Assembly (NCBI GenBank): GCA_047636495.1
Contig: JBLILH010000002.1
Location: forward strand, 62,001-126,000
Length of the DNA: 64,000 nt
Direction: 5' to 3'
Source: Endobugula sp047636495
Lineage (GTDB): Bacteria > Pseudomonadota > Gammaproteobacteria > Pseudomonadales > Cellvibrionaceae
The notes under the pieces are model-generated. The model was not told where the DNA came from, searched no databases, and was given only the letters and a program-made list of their open reading frames with translations. This document shows, piece by piece, positions 53,021-62,404 of the stretch; the first letter of the stretch is position 1, and each line of letters begins with the position of its first letter. The position numbers and the translations under genes were made by a program.

Positions 53021-53084
53021 GGGATAAATACTATCACTTAAAATTTCTATGAGTGGTGTCATAAATTATGTAATGCGTTGGGTA

Positions 53085-53756
53085 TTAACGCACGCTATTT
53101 AACTGTTCACGCATTGCATCAATGGTAGTTTTATAATCACCCTTACCAAAAATGGCTGAACCTGCCACAAATGTATCGGCTCCGGCAGCTGCGATTTCTG
53201 CAATGTTGTTTACCGTCACGCCGCCATCGATTTCTAATCGAGTATCTAAACCCAGTGTATCAATAGCGGCTCGTGCTTCACGTAACTTACCCAAGGTATA
53301 AGGGATAAATTTTTGCCCACCAAAACCAGGATTAACCGACATCAACAACAGCATATCTAAATGCGGTAGCACATGACGAATGCCGTCTATGGACGTCGCT
53401 GGATTTAACACCAGGCCCGCCTTACAGCCTTTTTCTTTGATCAACTGTAAAGAGCGATCTACGTGACGAGAAGCATCGGGGTGAAATGTAATATAAGTCG
53501 CACCCGCATCCGCAAACATACTGATCAGATCATCCACAGGATCAACCATCAAGTGCACATCGATTGGTGCCGTTACACCATGCTTACGCAAAGCACTACA
53601 CACCAGCGGCCCAATCGTTAGATTCGGTACATAGTGATTGTCCATCACATCAAAATGTACTATGTCAGCACCTGCGGCCAATACATTATCCACTTCTTCA
53701 CCTAAACAGGCGAAATTAGCCGACAAAATGGAAGGGGCAATCATTGGAGTCTGCAT
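53085..53756 (-). CDS. rpe: ribulose-phosphate 3-epimerase
   Basis: Rpe interconverts ribulose 5-phosphate and xylulose 5-phosphate in the pentose phosphate pathway. The 223-residue TIM barrel has IAPSILSANFACLGEEV, HFDVMDNHYVPNLTIGP (metal ligands), HLMVDPV and MSVNPGFGGQKFIP. In many relatives the phosphatase gph lies between rpe and trpE; here trpE follows directly, so gph is absent from this position. Confidence 0.97.
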   Translation of the reverse strand: MQTPMIAPSILSANFACLGEEVDNVLAAGADIVHFDVMDNHYVPNLTIGPLVCSALRKHGVTAPIDVHLMVDPVDDLISMFADAGATYITFHPDASRHVDRSLQLIKEKGCKAGLVLNPATSIDGIRHVLPHLDMLLLMSVNPGFGGQKFIPYTLGKLREARAAIDTLGLDTRLEIDGGVTVNNIAEIAAAGADTFVAGSAIFGKGDYKTTIDAMREQLNSVR

Positions 53757-53850
53757 GTAATACCTTTACTTAAATAATTATCTGTCAGCTGCCATTGTAA
53801 TTGATAACGTTACGACACACCACGCACTCAAGGTGGTCTACACTATATAT

Positions 53851-54972
53851 ATGAATAAAACGTTATATTTGACCAGCATACTCATTTTAGGCTTTTGCCT
53901 GCCTACAGGTTATACGATGGGGCAAGCAGCTGAAGAAAAAGACGTCGCCGAAATAGCAACAGAGCAAGCCGAAGAAGAAAGTGAGGTTGCGCCACCCCCG
54001 ACCAGATTACCCAGTTACTTACCGCGCTCAACGCTTGCACTAGATCAGAAGCGCAAAATGCTTCTTCTCGCCTTGCAATTTTCTAACAGTAAAGTTCACT
54101 GGTTAAATGATGGGACAAGTGACTTTCTAGCTATTTGGCAAGAAGATAGGTCCGGCGACGCACGTGGCGCATTGCTTATATTACACGCAGAGGGCGAGCA
54201 TCCATCTTGGCCGCAAACCACACAGCCATTACATGACTCCCTCCCTGAATATGGATGGGCAACTATGGCCATCCAACTACCTAACTCCGCCGCTAAGAAA
54301 CGTCCTGAACGCACTCTCGCAGCGAAAATAATTCCACCGAGACCTAATCGCGACATTACTAACGAGAACGCCGACAACAACCAGAAAAATGAGGAGGCCA
54401 AGCAAGAAGATGGGAGTAAAGCCGATAAACAACTTGCGACGACAAAGAATAAAACGTTCACTAAAACAGCAGAAGATATCGAGGTAATCGCGGAAAAAAG
54501 ACTCACCGCCGCAATTAAATTCTTACACGATAAAGGGCAATATAACATCGTTTTAATGGGGAATGGAACAGGGGCTATCCGTAGTCATAAACTCATAAAG
54601 AGTATTGCGCCTAATATTGAAGATAAACGCCTAAAAAAGAAAATAAAAAAACCTATTCGGGGCTCAGTCATCTTCAACGCTAGAAATAAACTACCATCCG
54701 ACACAAATATTTATAGAGAGTGGTTTTTTGATCCAGAAATACCTATTTTAGATATTTATGTCGCACATGATATCCGCAACCAACGCGATGTAAAAATAAG
54801 GCAGGCTATGAGCAAAAGAGCGAAAGCTGTCTCATATAAACAAATCAAAATAACTGAGCTATCCTATGAAAAGAGCTGGAAAGAAAATCAACTGTCCCGC
54901 CGCATTAGAAGTTTTTTAGATACCTACGGTCAAGGCATCGAAGTGAACAACCCAAAAGCTGCCAAACGCTGA
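53851..54972 (+). CDS. DUF3530 family exported protein
   Basis: A 373-residue protein with a signal peptide (hydrophobic stretch ending near the Gly-Gln-Ala-Ala of TMGQAAEE), a Glu-rich segment and a DUF3530 core resembling an alpha/beta-hydrolase: FLAIWQEDRSGDARGALLILH, then YGWATMAIQLPN and NIVLMGNGTGAIRS in the place of a nucleophile elbow. The elbow reads GNGTG rather than GxSxG, so catalytic activity is doubtful. A long charged insert (Asn/Lys/Glu-rich, near 165-210) is present. ATG 53851 is preferred over GTG 53833. It is divergent from rpe. Confidence 0.82.
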   Translation: MNKTLYLTSILILGFCLPTGYTMGQAAEEKDVAEIATEQAEEESEVAPPPTRLPSYLPRSTLALDQKRKMLLLALQFSNSKVHWLNDGTSDFLAIWQEDRSGDARGALLILHAEGEHPSWPQTTQPLHDSLPEYGWATMAIQLPNSAAKKRPERTLAAKIIPPRPNRDITNENADNNQKNEEAKQEDGSKADKQLATTKNKTFTKTAEDIEVIAEKRLTAAIKFLHDKGQYNIVLMGNGTGAIRSHKLIKSIAPNIEDKRLKKKIKKPIRGSVIFNARNKLPSDTNIYREWFFDPEIPILDIYVAHDIRNQRDVKIRQAMSKRAKAVSYKQIKITELSYEKSWKENQLSRRIRSFLDTYGQGIEVNNPKAAKR

Positions 54973-54989
54973 CACTCACCTCCTCGGCA

Positions 54990-55775
54990 CTACAGCCACT
55001 CTTTGGTAATACCTCCAATACTTGTCAATAATAATATCGAGCCAAATATACGATAAAAATTTACATTATCGGTATTAAGCAAATATTTGTGCAGCCGTAA
55101 GCCAATAATATGACCGATGGTAGCGCAAGGCAACAACCACAAATGATGCACTAACTGCATGTCGACGCCATAGTAAATCAACGACGACATTTTTATGATG
55201 ACCAAAATAAACCACAACACAAACAGCGTGTCACGCAACTGTTGTTTAGCCACACTTTTAACAAAAACCGCAACAATCAATGGCGCACCTATCAACGACG
55301 TCCCACTAATATAACCCCCCAACATTAAAAAGATAACATCAAGTACTTTATGATTGCTTTGAAAAGGCCGATTCAGAATATATGAAAAAGCATATACCGC
55401 GATAATAGAAAAAATAATCACGCTCATCACTTTAGGTGACAACGTTAGCAGACCAAGAACCCCTATCATTTTAGGGACTATCATAATACCTAATGCTCTT
55501 TTCAAATAAGGCCAGTCAACACCGGATAGCGTTTGATCCGTTGAATCGGCCGTTAACAGGGCTTGTTTTCTATGATTTTGATATACCGTGAGAGATGAAA
55601 AAATCAATAGATGTACTGCAATGATAGGCAAATAGACTAACGGTTGATTATCGATCAACAACAGAAAAGGCAACGCAAATACAGCGCCACCAAACCCAAA
55701 GCCCGAACGGACAACACCACTCCAAATGAATAATAGGCCTATCAGAGCATATTCATACCATTCTAAACCGATCAT
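54990..55775 (-). CDS. TauE/SafE (TSUP) family permease
   Basis: A 261-residue membrane protein with about eight helices and the TSUP signatures GVVRSGFGFGGAVFALPFLL and GYISGTSLIGAPLIVAVFVK. The family moves sulfite, sulfoacetate or other small organic anions; the substrate here is unknown. Its ATG overlaps the stop of the upstream MORN-peptidase gene by 4 bp (ATGA), indicating translational coupling. It is convergent with the DUF3530 gene, 18 bp apart. Confidence 0.88.
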   Translation of the reverse strand: MIGLEWYEYALIGLLFIWSGVVRSGFGFGGAVFALPFLLLIDNQPLVYLPIIAVHLLIFSSLTVYQNHRKQALLTADSTDQTLSGVDWPYLKRALGIMIVPKMIGVLGLLTLSPKVMSVIIFSIIAVYAFSYILNRPFQSNHKVLDVIFLMLGGYISGTSLIGAPLIVAVFVKSVAKQQLRDTLFVLWFILVIIKMSSLIYYGVDMQLVHHLWLLPCATIGHIIGLRLHKYLLNTDNVNFYRIFGSILLLTSIGGITKEWL

Positions 55776-57574
55776 TCGGACGCAACACTTTTATCAGTCG
55801 GATCCAATACCTGGTTTGGTTTCTTCTGCTGCTGATCGTTTTGCTGTTCACGCCATTGTTTTAGCTTGGCTAAAATAGCTTTAGGCTTATATATTAATGG
55901 CTTAGAGTTTTCTAGCCCTTGCTGAGCTTCTCGGCCTTCAACAATTTCTCGAGCACGATCAAATGCAGCGGCAAAGCTGACGGCAGGCGCATTTTTGTTG
56001 AACAGGGCGTCTTTAAAAAAGGCTTCGCCAAAGTACGTCATTGTCGAGCGATCGCTACAACCGAATGATGCTCTATCTGCCGATGCGGCAGTAATCACCA
56101 TCATATAATCATCTTTAATTTCTTTCACAAAACCACCTGAGTAACAGGCAGATATCACTACCACCTTATGCCTCACAGGTAACTTAGCTAACATTTCACC
56201 AAGTTTTTCAGCAGGCAACGATGCTAAAGAAAATCCGGGCTGCGCTAAATTGAAACGAAAATCTGATGATCCATGGCTAGATAAATAAACGAAAAGGATG
56301 TCGTTCTCTTCATCCATTTTTGATGACACGGACTGCAACGTTTTTTCGATACTCATCAGTGTCGCAAATGGGTGTTTGTCATATTCAAACCGATTATTGA
56401 TCAACGCGACAGAGCGGTCGCCCGTAATGTAGTACTCATCAAACCATTGTTTGACGGCGCCTACCTCACGGCGAAAAACGCCCTGAGTACCATCGCCACC
56501 GATACCCACAAAATACAAATCAATAGTCTCAGAGTTTTCTTGCACAACCGCATCTAACGCCGACTGCAACAACGCAGACTGGTGGTATAACCCATGCTCT
56601 GCTATCACTTCAGGTGATACTGCTAATCGCGGATCATCTGCGGAAATAAGTTTCCCACGCTCCCACATGCCCTTAACTAAGGTGATCCCATCCAAAGCTT
56701 GCGCATAGTCTAACTGGCCTTGGCCGTGTTTTTGGCCATCACTCAATTCACCGCTATATACGTCGCCGCTATTGTCGACCAACACACCCTTCCCATGATA
56801 GAGCCCGCTCAGAAAATCGCCGGTATAGCTTTCGCCTTCACCGTCATCATAAACGCCTTCTCCATGATAGTTTCCCGCTGTGAATTCGCCTTCGTAAACC
56901 GCATCACCATCACGATAGATACCTTTGCCGTCAAACTGATAATCGACAAACTCACCCTCATAAGAGGCTTCGCCTTTTTTCCATTGTCCAGCTCCGGTTA
57001 GCTGTCCGCCCACAAACTGCCCGCTGTATGTTTCGATAACCTCGTCATTGCCTTCAACCACTAGGTTAAATGTCCCCTTTCCATCAAATCGGCCTTTATT
57101 AAAGCCACCGTTGTATCGGGAGCCATTAGCGATTAACTCCCCTTTTCCGTGATACTCACCCATATCGAATGCGCCAGTATAAACTGCATCTTCATGGGTA
57201 AATACGCCGTTTCCGTGAGGCAACCCCTCAAACACCTCACCCTTGTATAAATCACCTTGTTGATAGCGAAGGATGCCTTCCCCACTCATACGCCCTTCTG
57301 CAAAATCACCTTCATAAATATACGCTCGAGTATGGAGTAGTCCCTCACCGTGAAACAGACCTTCTTCAAAATCACCTTCGTAGTATTCTTTATTGGGCCA
57401 GACCAAACGACCTGAGCCCGACAGCAAGCCCTTACGCAACTCCCCTTCGTAAATTGCACCATCAGCCAAGGTGGCCACCGGCACAGGGATACTTTGGGTA
57501 TAGTAGTGTTTATATTCAACGGCAAGCGCACCCATAATCAGGCTACAGGTGATGAGAAATGCATATTTAAGCAA
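55772..57574 (-). CDS. exported MORN-repeat / C13-family cysteine peptidase fusion
   Basis: A 600-residue protein: an N-terminal signal sequence or anchor (about 1-20), then eleven MORN repeats (41-292; YEGxFxxGxxHGxG pattern, with one degenerate twelfth), then a caspase-like C13 (legumain-clan) domain at 350-565. The catalytic dyad is visible: His434 in YLSSHGSSDF and Cys477 in VISACYSGGFV; ITAASADRASFGCS and YFGEAFF are typical of the bacterial C13 group. The start is TTG at 57574, with GAGGG 8 nt upstream and no ATG available. The C-terminus is Gln/Lys-rich. It is coupled to the TauE/SafE gene. Its substrate is unknown. Confidence 0.85.
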   Translation of the reverse strand: MLKYAFLITCSLIMGALAVEYKHYYTQSIPVPVATLADGAIYEGELRKGLLSGSGRLVWPNKEYYEGDFEEGLFHGEGLLHTRAYIYEGDFAEGRMSGEGILRYQQGDLYKGEVFEGLPHGNGVFTHEDAVYTGAFDMGEYHGKGELIANGSRYNGGFNKGRFDGKGTFNLVVEGNDEVIETYSGQFVGGQLTGAGQWKKGEASYEGEFVDYQFDGKGIYRDGDAVYEGEFTAGNYHGEGVYDDGEGESYTGDFLSGLYHGKGVLVDNSGDVYSGELSDGQKHGQGQLDYAQALDGITLVKGMWERGKLISADDPRLAVSPEVIAEHGLYHQSALLQSALDAVVQENSETIDLYFVGIGGDGTQGVFRREVGAVKQWFDEYYITGDRSVALINNRFEYDKHPFATLMSIEKTLQSVSSKMDEENDILFVYLSSHGSSDFRFNLAQPGFSLASLPAEKLGEMLAKLPVRHKVVVISACYSGGFVKEIKDDYMMVITAASADRASFGCSDRSTMTYFGEAFFKDALFNKNAPAVSFAAAFDRAREIVEGREAQQGLENSKPLIYKPKAILAKLKQWREQQNDQQQKKPNQVLDPTDKSVASE

Positions 57575-57786
57575 AATAATTGCCCTCTTGGTAACGATAA
57601 CGCATCTAATGTTAAGGCACGTCCTTTAACGCAAAACCTATCAAAAAGATATTAATAGACAAGAAAACTGAAAGTAAAGAGTAGTGTAGAGCGTATATTA
57701 ACTCAAGCCAGTCAGGTACTTTATAAGTGGTTTTTTAGGTGCTTTGCGGGTATTTTTTTTAATAACGTATGTAAGTCGACTGCACA

Positions 57787-58413
57787 TCAGGCAATGACTA
57801 ACGATAACTCCGCCGAGCAATCCCTGCAACGGTAACGTTGTCGACCGGATTGGATTTTTTTGTGTCGGTAAGTCGTTAAATCAACGATGCGGCATTCACA
57901 CTGATATGGAAATCGCTTTATTTGCCGAGTGGGAATGCCTGCAAGATCATAATTCGCTCTCACAATCGGTTCAGCACCTAAATCCATCATGACCTTGCGC
58001 CATTCGTTACCATGAGGTCGGATACGGTTTATACCGTATAAGCGATCGGCTATATAATGAGCGACTTCGTGCGGAATAGTATTACACCAACTATCGTCTG
58101 GGTACTTCGCAAATAACCACGGATTAAAGCGGATGAGCCGTTCGCTAGTCATGCCCGCGGCCAACACATCTAGCATAAGAGAAGGCAGTCTACTGCTGAC
58201 TTTGCCTACATTTCCCGTTGGACGTGATGTTTTAACACGGTACATTCCTGCCGTCTTACCTTTGAGGTCGAAGAGTACAGGAATATTCGGCATGGGCTGA
58301 TGATATAGCAACTCGGCTATCGCTAGGTAGCGGGTCACTTCGTCTATTACCTTATTTTGCATTGCATGCTTGATAGGCGTGAAATCAATGGGGTTTTGGG
58401 TCGGCAGGCTCAT
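57787..58413 (-). CDS. SprT-like zinc metalloprotease domain protein
   Basis: A 208-residue protein of the SprT family. The metal-binding HEVAHYIADRLYG (HExxH) and the downstream HGNEWRKVM are present, followed by four cysteines in a zinc ribbon (CECRI and YRCRDCSAEL). Eukaryotic relatives (Spartan) cleave DNA-protein crosslinks; the bacterial role is not established. The frame opens with TTG 58434, but ATG 58413 is chosen. Confidence 0.92.
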   Translation of the reverse strand: MSLPTQNPIDFTPIKHAMQNKVIDEVTRYLAIAELLYHQPMPNIPVLFDLKGKTAGMYRVKTSRPTGNVGKVSSRLPSLMLDVLAAGMTSERLIRFNPWLFAKYPDDSWCNTIPHEVAHYIADRLYGINRIRPHGNEWRKVMMDLGAEPIVRANYDLAGIPTRQIKRFPYQCECRIVDLTTYRHKKIQSGRQRYRCRDCSAELSLVIA

Positions 58414-58514
58414 AAAAGTACAATTAACAATCAAAATTATCGATAGGTCTCAGATGCGTATATTACCAGTAAACTTAACGACTAGAGCAACAAAGACCTT
58501 CTTTCTACTCAAAA

Positions 58515-58920
58515 TACCGTCTCGATAAGGTTATTCCAGCACACCGTTATTCTGCCCCGGTAAGTAATTATTGTCATCATAGATCGTCTCAAGCGCTACA
58601 TATTTCGCCGTACTTTTAGGATCGAACCCCGCAAGCCAACCCCCCAAAGGAAAACCCACCCATGGGATGACCATTGACCCTGCCTCGACACAGCGGATGC
58701 GGTGAATACGTTCACCACACTTATCGCGAGTTAATATATCTTATGGATTATAAATACTCGGTTTATCTCACTCCCCTGCAATGTCTAGCTGCCAAAGGTG
58801 AGTAATTAAGGTATTTGCATTGCGCTAAGGGCCACTTTTATCATCATCCAATTTATAAAAGTTATTAGAGCGCGAAGTACCGGCTAGCCTATGGGGCTTA
58901 AGTTTCGACTCCGCAGGCGC
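58515..58920 (-). pseudogene. msrP: msrP (yedY) methionine sulfoxide reductase relic
   Basis: One minus-strand frame reads AESKLKPHRLAGTSR, SNNFYKLDDDKSGP, TAG, RNANTLITHLWQLDIAGE, TGA, DKPSIYNP, TAA, DILTRDKCGERIHRIRCVEA, GSMVIPWVGFPLGGW, KYVALETIYDDNN, YLPGQNNGVLE, TAA, PYRDGI. These blocks match the N-terminal half of MsrP, the periplasmic molybdopterin enzyme that repairs oxidised methionines, including its cofactor-ligating Cys (RCVEA). Four stops interrupt the frame, and the C-terminal half and the partner msrQ are missing. The frame can be followed upstream to about 58986, where a hydrophobic, export-like stretch occurs. Confidence 0.88.
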
Positions 58921-59742
58921 CAAGTCAGTGATTTCAGCCTGTAGTGACGCGAAAAGTGATAGCGTTAAGACGGTGTATATGAAGCGAACGACAATACTAT
59001 GGTGTTTTTAATAAGCGGCCTACACGGATGGCAGTATTGACGATCGATCACATCATTGGCATTGAGTGCATTTTGCGTAGTCAAGGATGAGGAGAAGCGA
59101 CACGACAACGACCTAAACCTAGAACAATAGCGGTAAAGTATAGGATGGCAGCAGGATAGATAATTCAACCTGTATTAGGTACAAAAACAGGGGAAACATA
59201 CCACTGATGAATTTTTTATTTAAAAAAAGCAGAAAACACCGTACAATATCTCTCTTATTATTTTCGCTAGCGGGTATATTCATCGCTAACGTTGCTCATG
59301 CAGTGGCATTACTGGTGTAATGAAAAAAACATACCATCCGCACTAATATCGACGAAAATACCACTTATTATTTGCGACTATGTATATTGTATCTCTGTTT
59401 TATGTTGCCGCACTCATCAAGGTGGAGTGGCGAAAATGAAGACAAAATAAAACAAGCAAGCCATTAATAAATGATGGTCTAACAGCCATCGTTTTGTACT
59501 GACTATTTTGTCATGTTTCGGCTATGCTGACTGTCCATTTGATATCACACGTAATCCTGCACCGGCCACAAGCGCAAACCTAACGCTGTAGGCCCGCAAG
59601 CAGCGCAACATCAGTTCCACGCGGCACATAAAAGCACTTGATTTTACAGTCGACCATCGCCTCTGCAGCATGCAATCCAACTGCAATCTAGCGATAATGA
59701 CTTAGCCATATTGATTCAATAACCCGAGAAGAAGCATAGCCA
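58921..59742. other. mostly non-coding region upstream of malic enzyme
   Basis: About 820 bp. It holds the start of the msrP relic's reading frame, a plus-strand short frame at 59207, and a weak stem (gatgg / ccatc, near 59473-59491). No other gene, tRNA or repeat is recognised. The final part must contain the maeA promoter. Confidence 0.5.
59207..59320 (+). other. 37-codon signal-peptide-like frame, possibly a remnant
   Basis: ATG 59207 opens MNFLFKKSRKHRTISLLL and FSLAGIFIANVAHA, a convincing signal or membrane segment, ending in tandem stops TAA-TGA. The same frame is then open for another 47 codons (KKHTIRTNIDENTTYYL and on). The interruption suggests a broken small membrane-protein gene, but I recognise no family. 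Low confidence. Confidence 0.3.
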
Positions 59743-61425
59743 ATGAAAAAGAAGCCACTTTATATACAATACGCAGGCCCAATGTTATTAGAGACCCCAT
59801 TATTGAACAAGGGAAGTGCATTTACTAAAGAAGAGCGCGACAACTTCAATCTTAGCGGATTATTACCCGACATTACGGAAACCATTGAAGAGCAAACAGC
59901 ACGTGCTTACCAACAACTTACGTCATTCACTACCGACATTGACAAACATATTTATCTGCGCAACATTCAGGACACCAACGAGACACTATATTACCGCCTT
60001 ATCACCGAAAACTTGAATGAAATAATGCCCCTTATTTACACCCCTACAGTGGGTCAGGCATGCCAACAGTTTTCACGTATTTATCGTCGTCACCGTGGCA
60101 TATTCATCCCCTACAATGATCGTAACAATATTGACGACATGCTCCAAAACGCGACTAAGCGTAATATTAAAGTCATTGTTGTCACTGATGGAGAGCGTAT
60201 TTTAGGCTTAGGCGATTTAGGCATCGGCGGCATGGGAATCCCCATTGGTAAGCTAGCCCTTTACTCTGCCTGTGGCGGCATTAGCCCTGCTTACACGCTG
60301 CCGATTACCCTTGATGTAGGCACAAACAACCAAGCATTGATTGATGATCCAATGTATATGGGCGCTAAACACCCGAGAATTACCGGTCAAGAATACGACG
60401 ACTTTGTTGAACAGTTTATGCAGTCCGTTCAAAGTCGCTGGCCTGGTGCGTTAATTCAATTTGAAGATTTCGCTGGTCACAATGCCAACCGCTTACTTGA
60501 GCGCTATCGTGATACCGCCTGCAGCTTTAATGATGATATCCAAGGTACTGCGGCGGTGACTGTAGGAACATTATTAGCAGCCTGTAAAGCCAAAGATGAA
60601 CGACTTAGAGATCAGGTTGTGACGTTTTGTGGTGCTGGTTCTGCTGGGTGCGGAATTGCCGAACAGATTGTTGCACAAATGGTGTCCGAAGGGCTTAATG
60701 ATATGCAGGCGCGCAAACGCATATTTATGATCAATAGTCGTGGACTAGTTATAGGCAGCATGACCGGCCTAAAAGATTTTCAACTACGCCTTTGTCAATC
60801 GGATGAGCGTTTGACGGAATGGAGCGTAAGTGGCGACACTGCCACACTGGCAGAAACCGTCGAGTTGTCAAAATCAACTGTCATAGTAGGCGTATCGACT
60901 GTCGCTGGCCTGTTCACCAAAGACATTATTGAACAAATGCAAGCAAACACCCCTAAGCCAATTATTCTGCCGCTGTCTAACCCTACGTCAAAAGTAGAAG
61001 CCGTACCGGCCGATATTTTGAAGTGGACCAACGGGAATGCCATTGTAGCAACGGGCAGCCCATTTGAACCGGTCGAATTGAATGGCAAAACTTATGTGAT
61101 CTCACAGTGCAATAACAGCTATATTTTCCCGGGCGTTGGCCTAGGTGTTGTGGCGAGTAAAGCGACCCGCGTTACCGACAATATGTTAATGGCTTCTAGT
61201 TATGCATTAGCCGAGTACTCGGCAGTGCATAACTCAGGATCAGCCGAATTACTACCCGATCTTAACGATATTCGTGAGGTGAGCAAGTACATTGCTAAAA
61301 TGGTCTTCAGACAGGCTATTATTGATGGCGTCACCCCCACAGTCAGCGACGAAGATATTGAAAAAGCTATTGATAGCAACTTCTGGCGCCCTTCTTACCG
61401 TCCTTACCGCCGTAACGCGCTCTAA
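59743..61425 (+). CDS. maeA: NAD-dependent malic enzyme
   Basis: MaeA oxidatively decarboxylates malate to pyruvate. The 560-residue protein matches the SfcA type: YTPTVGQACQQFSRIYRRHRG, VVTDGERILGLGDLGIGGMGI, FEDFAGHNANRLLERY with the metal ligands, FNDDIQGTAAV, and the dinucleotide motif FCGAGSAGCGIAEQIV. Length and motifs are standard for the NAD enzyme. A strong terminator follows 33 bp after the stop. Confidence 0.96.
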   Translation: MKKKPLYIQYAGPMLLETPLLNKGSAFTKEERDNFNLSGLLPDITETIEEQTARAYQQLTSFTTDIDKHIYLRNIQDTNETLYYRLITENLNEIMPLIYTPTVGQACQQFSRIYRRHRGIFIPYNDRNNIDDMLQNATKRNIKVIVVTDGERILGLGDLGIGGMGIPIGKLALYSACGGISPAYTLPITLDVGTNNQALIDDPMYMGAKHPRITGQEYDDFVEQFMQSVQSRWPGALIQFEDFAGHNANRLLERYRDTACSFNDDIQGTAAVTVGTLLAACKAKDERLRDQVVTFCGAGSAGCGIAEQIVAQMVSEGLNDMQARKRIFMINSRGLVIGSMTGLKDFQLRLCQSDERLTEWSVSGDTATLAETVELSKSTVIVGVSTVAGLFTKDIIEQMQANTPKPIILPLSNPTSKVEAVPADILKWTNGNAIVATGSPFEPVELNGKTYVISQCNNSYIFPGVGLGVVASKATRVTDNMLMASSYALAEYSAVHNSGSAELLPDLNDIREVSKYIAKMVFRQAIIDGVTPTVSDEDIEKAIDSNFWRPSYRPYRRNAL

Positions 61426-61457
61426 ACGTTTAGCTTATGCCCCATGTAAGTCGTAGC

Positions 61458-61494
61458 ACCCAAAAAGCGAGATTAGACATCTCGCTTTTTGGGT
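61458..61494. terminator. strong bidirectional terminator after maeA
   Basis: A perfect 16-bp stem: acccaaaaagcgagat, 5-nt loop tagac, atctcgctttttgggt. The A-run in the left arm and T-run in the right arm allow use on either strand. It separates maeA from the tcdA group. Confidence 0.9.
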
Positions 61495-61576
61495 TAATGA
61501 CGTAACATTTAAGGCTTATCTTCATCACGACTAACCTCAGCAAACACAAGACGATATAAACGACCATTAACTGGCT

Positions 61577-62404
61577 ATGACAACAGAAATAAACCAAGAT
61601 ACTCGTGCCCGATTTGACGGAATTATTCGCCTCTACGGCACGCGAGCGGTTAAAACGCTCCAAAACAATCACGTGTTAATCATTGGTATTGGTGGTGTTG
61701 GCTCATGGGTCGCCGAAGCGCTCGCTCGCTCGGCAATAGGCAACATCACCTTAATGGATTTAGACGACGTGTGTATTTCTAACACTAATCGTCAACTACA
61801 CGCCACACAGCAATCTATCGGGCGATCTAAAATCGATGTGATGTCAGAGCGACTTCTGCAGATTAACCCACAATTAAAAGTACATGCTATCCATGACTTT
61901 ATTGATGGAGATAATCTTGAAGAATATATTTCTCAACAATTTGATCTTGTCATTGATGCTATTGATGCGGTGATGGTTAAAACCAAATTGATTAATTTTT
62001 GCAAATGGAAGAAAATTCCGATCATCACGGTGGGCTCCGCTGGCGGTAAACGTGACCCGCAGAAAATTATTTCCAGCGACCTAAGCAAAACAAAAAACGA
62101 CCCTCTGCTGTCAAAAGTACGTAATAACTTGCGGCGATTACATCATTTTAGTCGCAACCCCAAACAGCGTTTTACTATCACTGCCGTCTATTCTACCGAA
62201 CAAATGACCTACCCTGATGACGCCGGCGAGACGTGCACATCTAAAGAATTTATGACGGAAGGCGCTCGACTTGACTGCAGTCAAGGTTTTGGGGCCGCGA
62301 CAATGGTCACCGGCACGTTTGCTTTTATAGCTGCGAGTGAAGCCATCAAAAAACTCCTTAAAAAAGCCCGCTCATCTTCCCCCTGTAATCTACCAATACT
62401 ATGA
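61577..62404 (+). CDS. tcdA: tRNA threonylcarbamoyladenosine dehydratase
   Basis: TcdA (CsdL) cyclises the t6A modification at position 37 of ANN-decoding tRNAs to ct6A, using ATP. The 275-residue E1-like protein has RFDGIIRLYGTRAVKTL, the ATP-binding GIGGVGSW (37-44), LDDVCISNTNRQ and VIDAIDAVMVKTKLI. Its stop overlaps the next start by 4 bp (ATGA). Confidence 0.95.
   Translation: MTTEINQDTRARFDGIIRLYGTRAVKTLQNNHVLIIGIGGVGSWVAEALARSAIGNITLMDLDDVCISNTNRQLHATQQSIGRSKIDVMSERLLQINPQLKVHAIHDFIDGDNLEEYISQQFDLVIDAIDAVMVKTKLINFCKWKKIPIITVGSAGGKRDPQKIISSDLSKTKNDPLLSKVRNNLRRLHHFSRNPKQRFTITAVYSTEQMTYPDDAGETCTSKEFMTEGARLDCSQGFGAATMVTGTFAFIAASEAIKKLLKKARSSSPCNLPIL

Noticed and set aside
58965..59168. 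67-codon minus-strand frame upstream of the msrP relic
   Set aside because: Cys/Ser/Arg-rich translation without family resemblance; it runs out of frame with the msrP relic.
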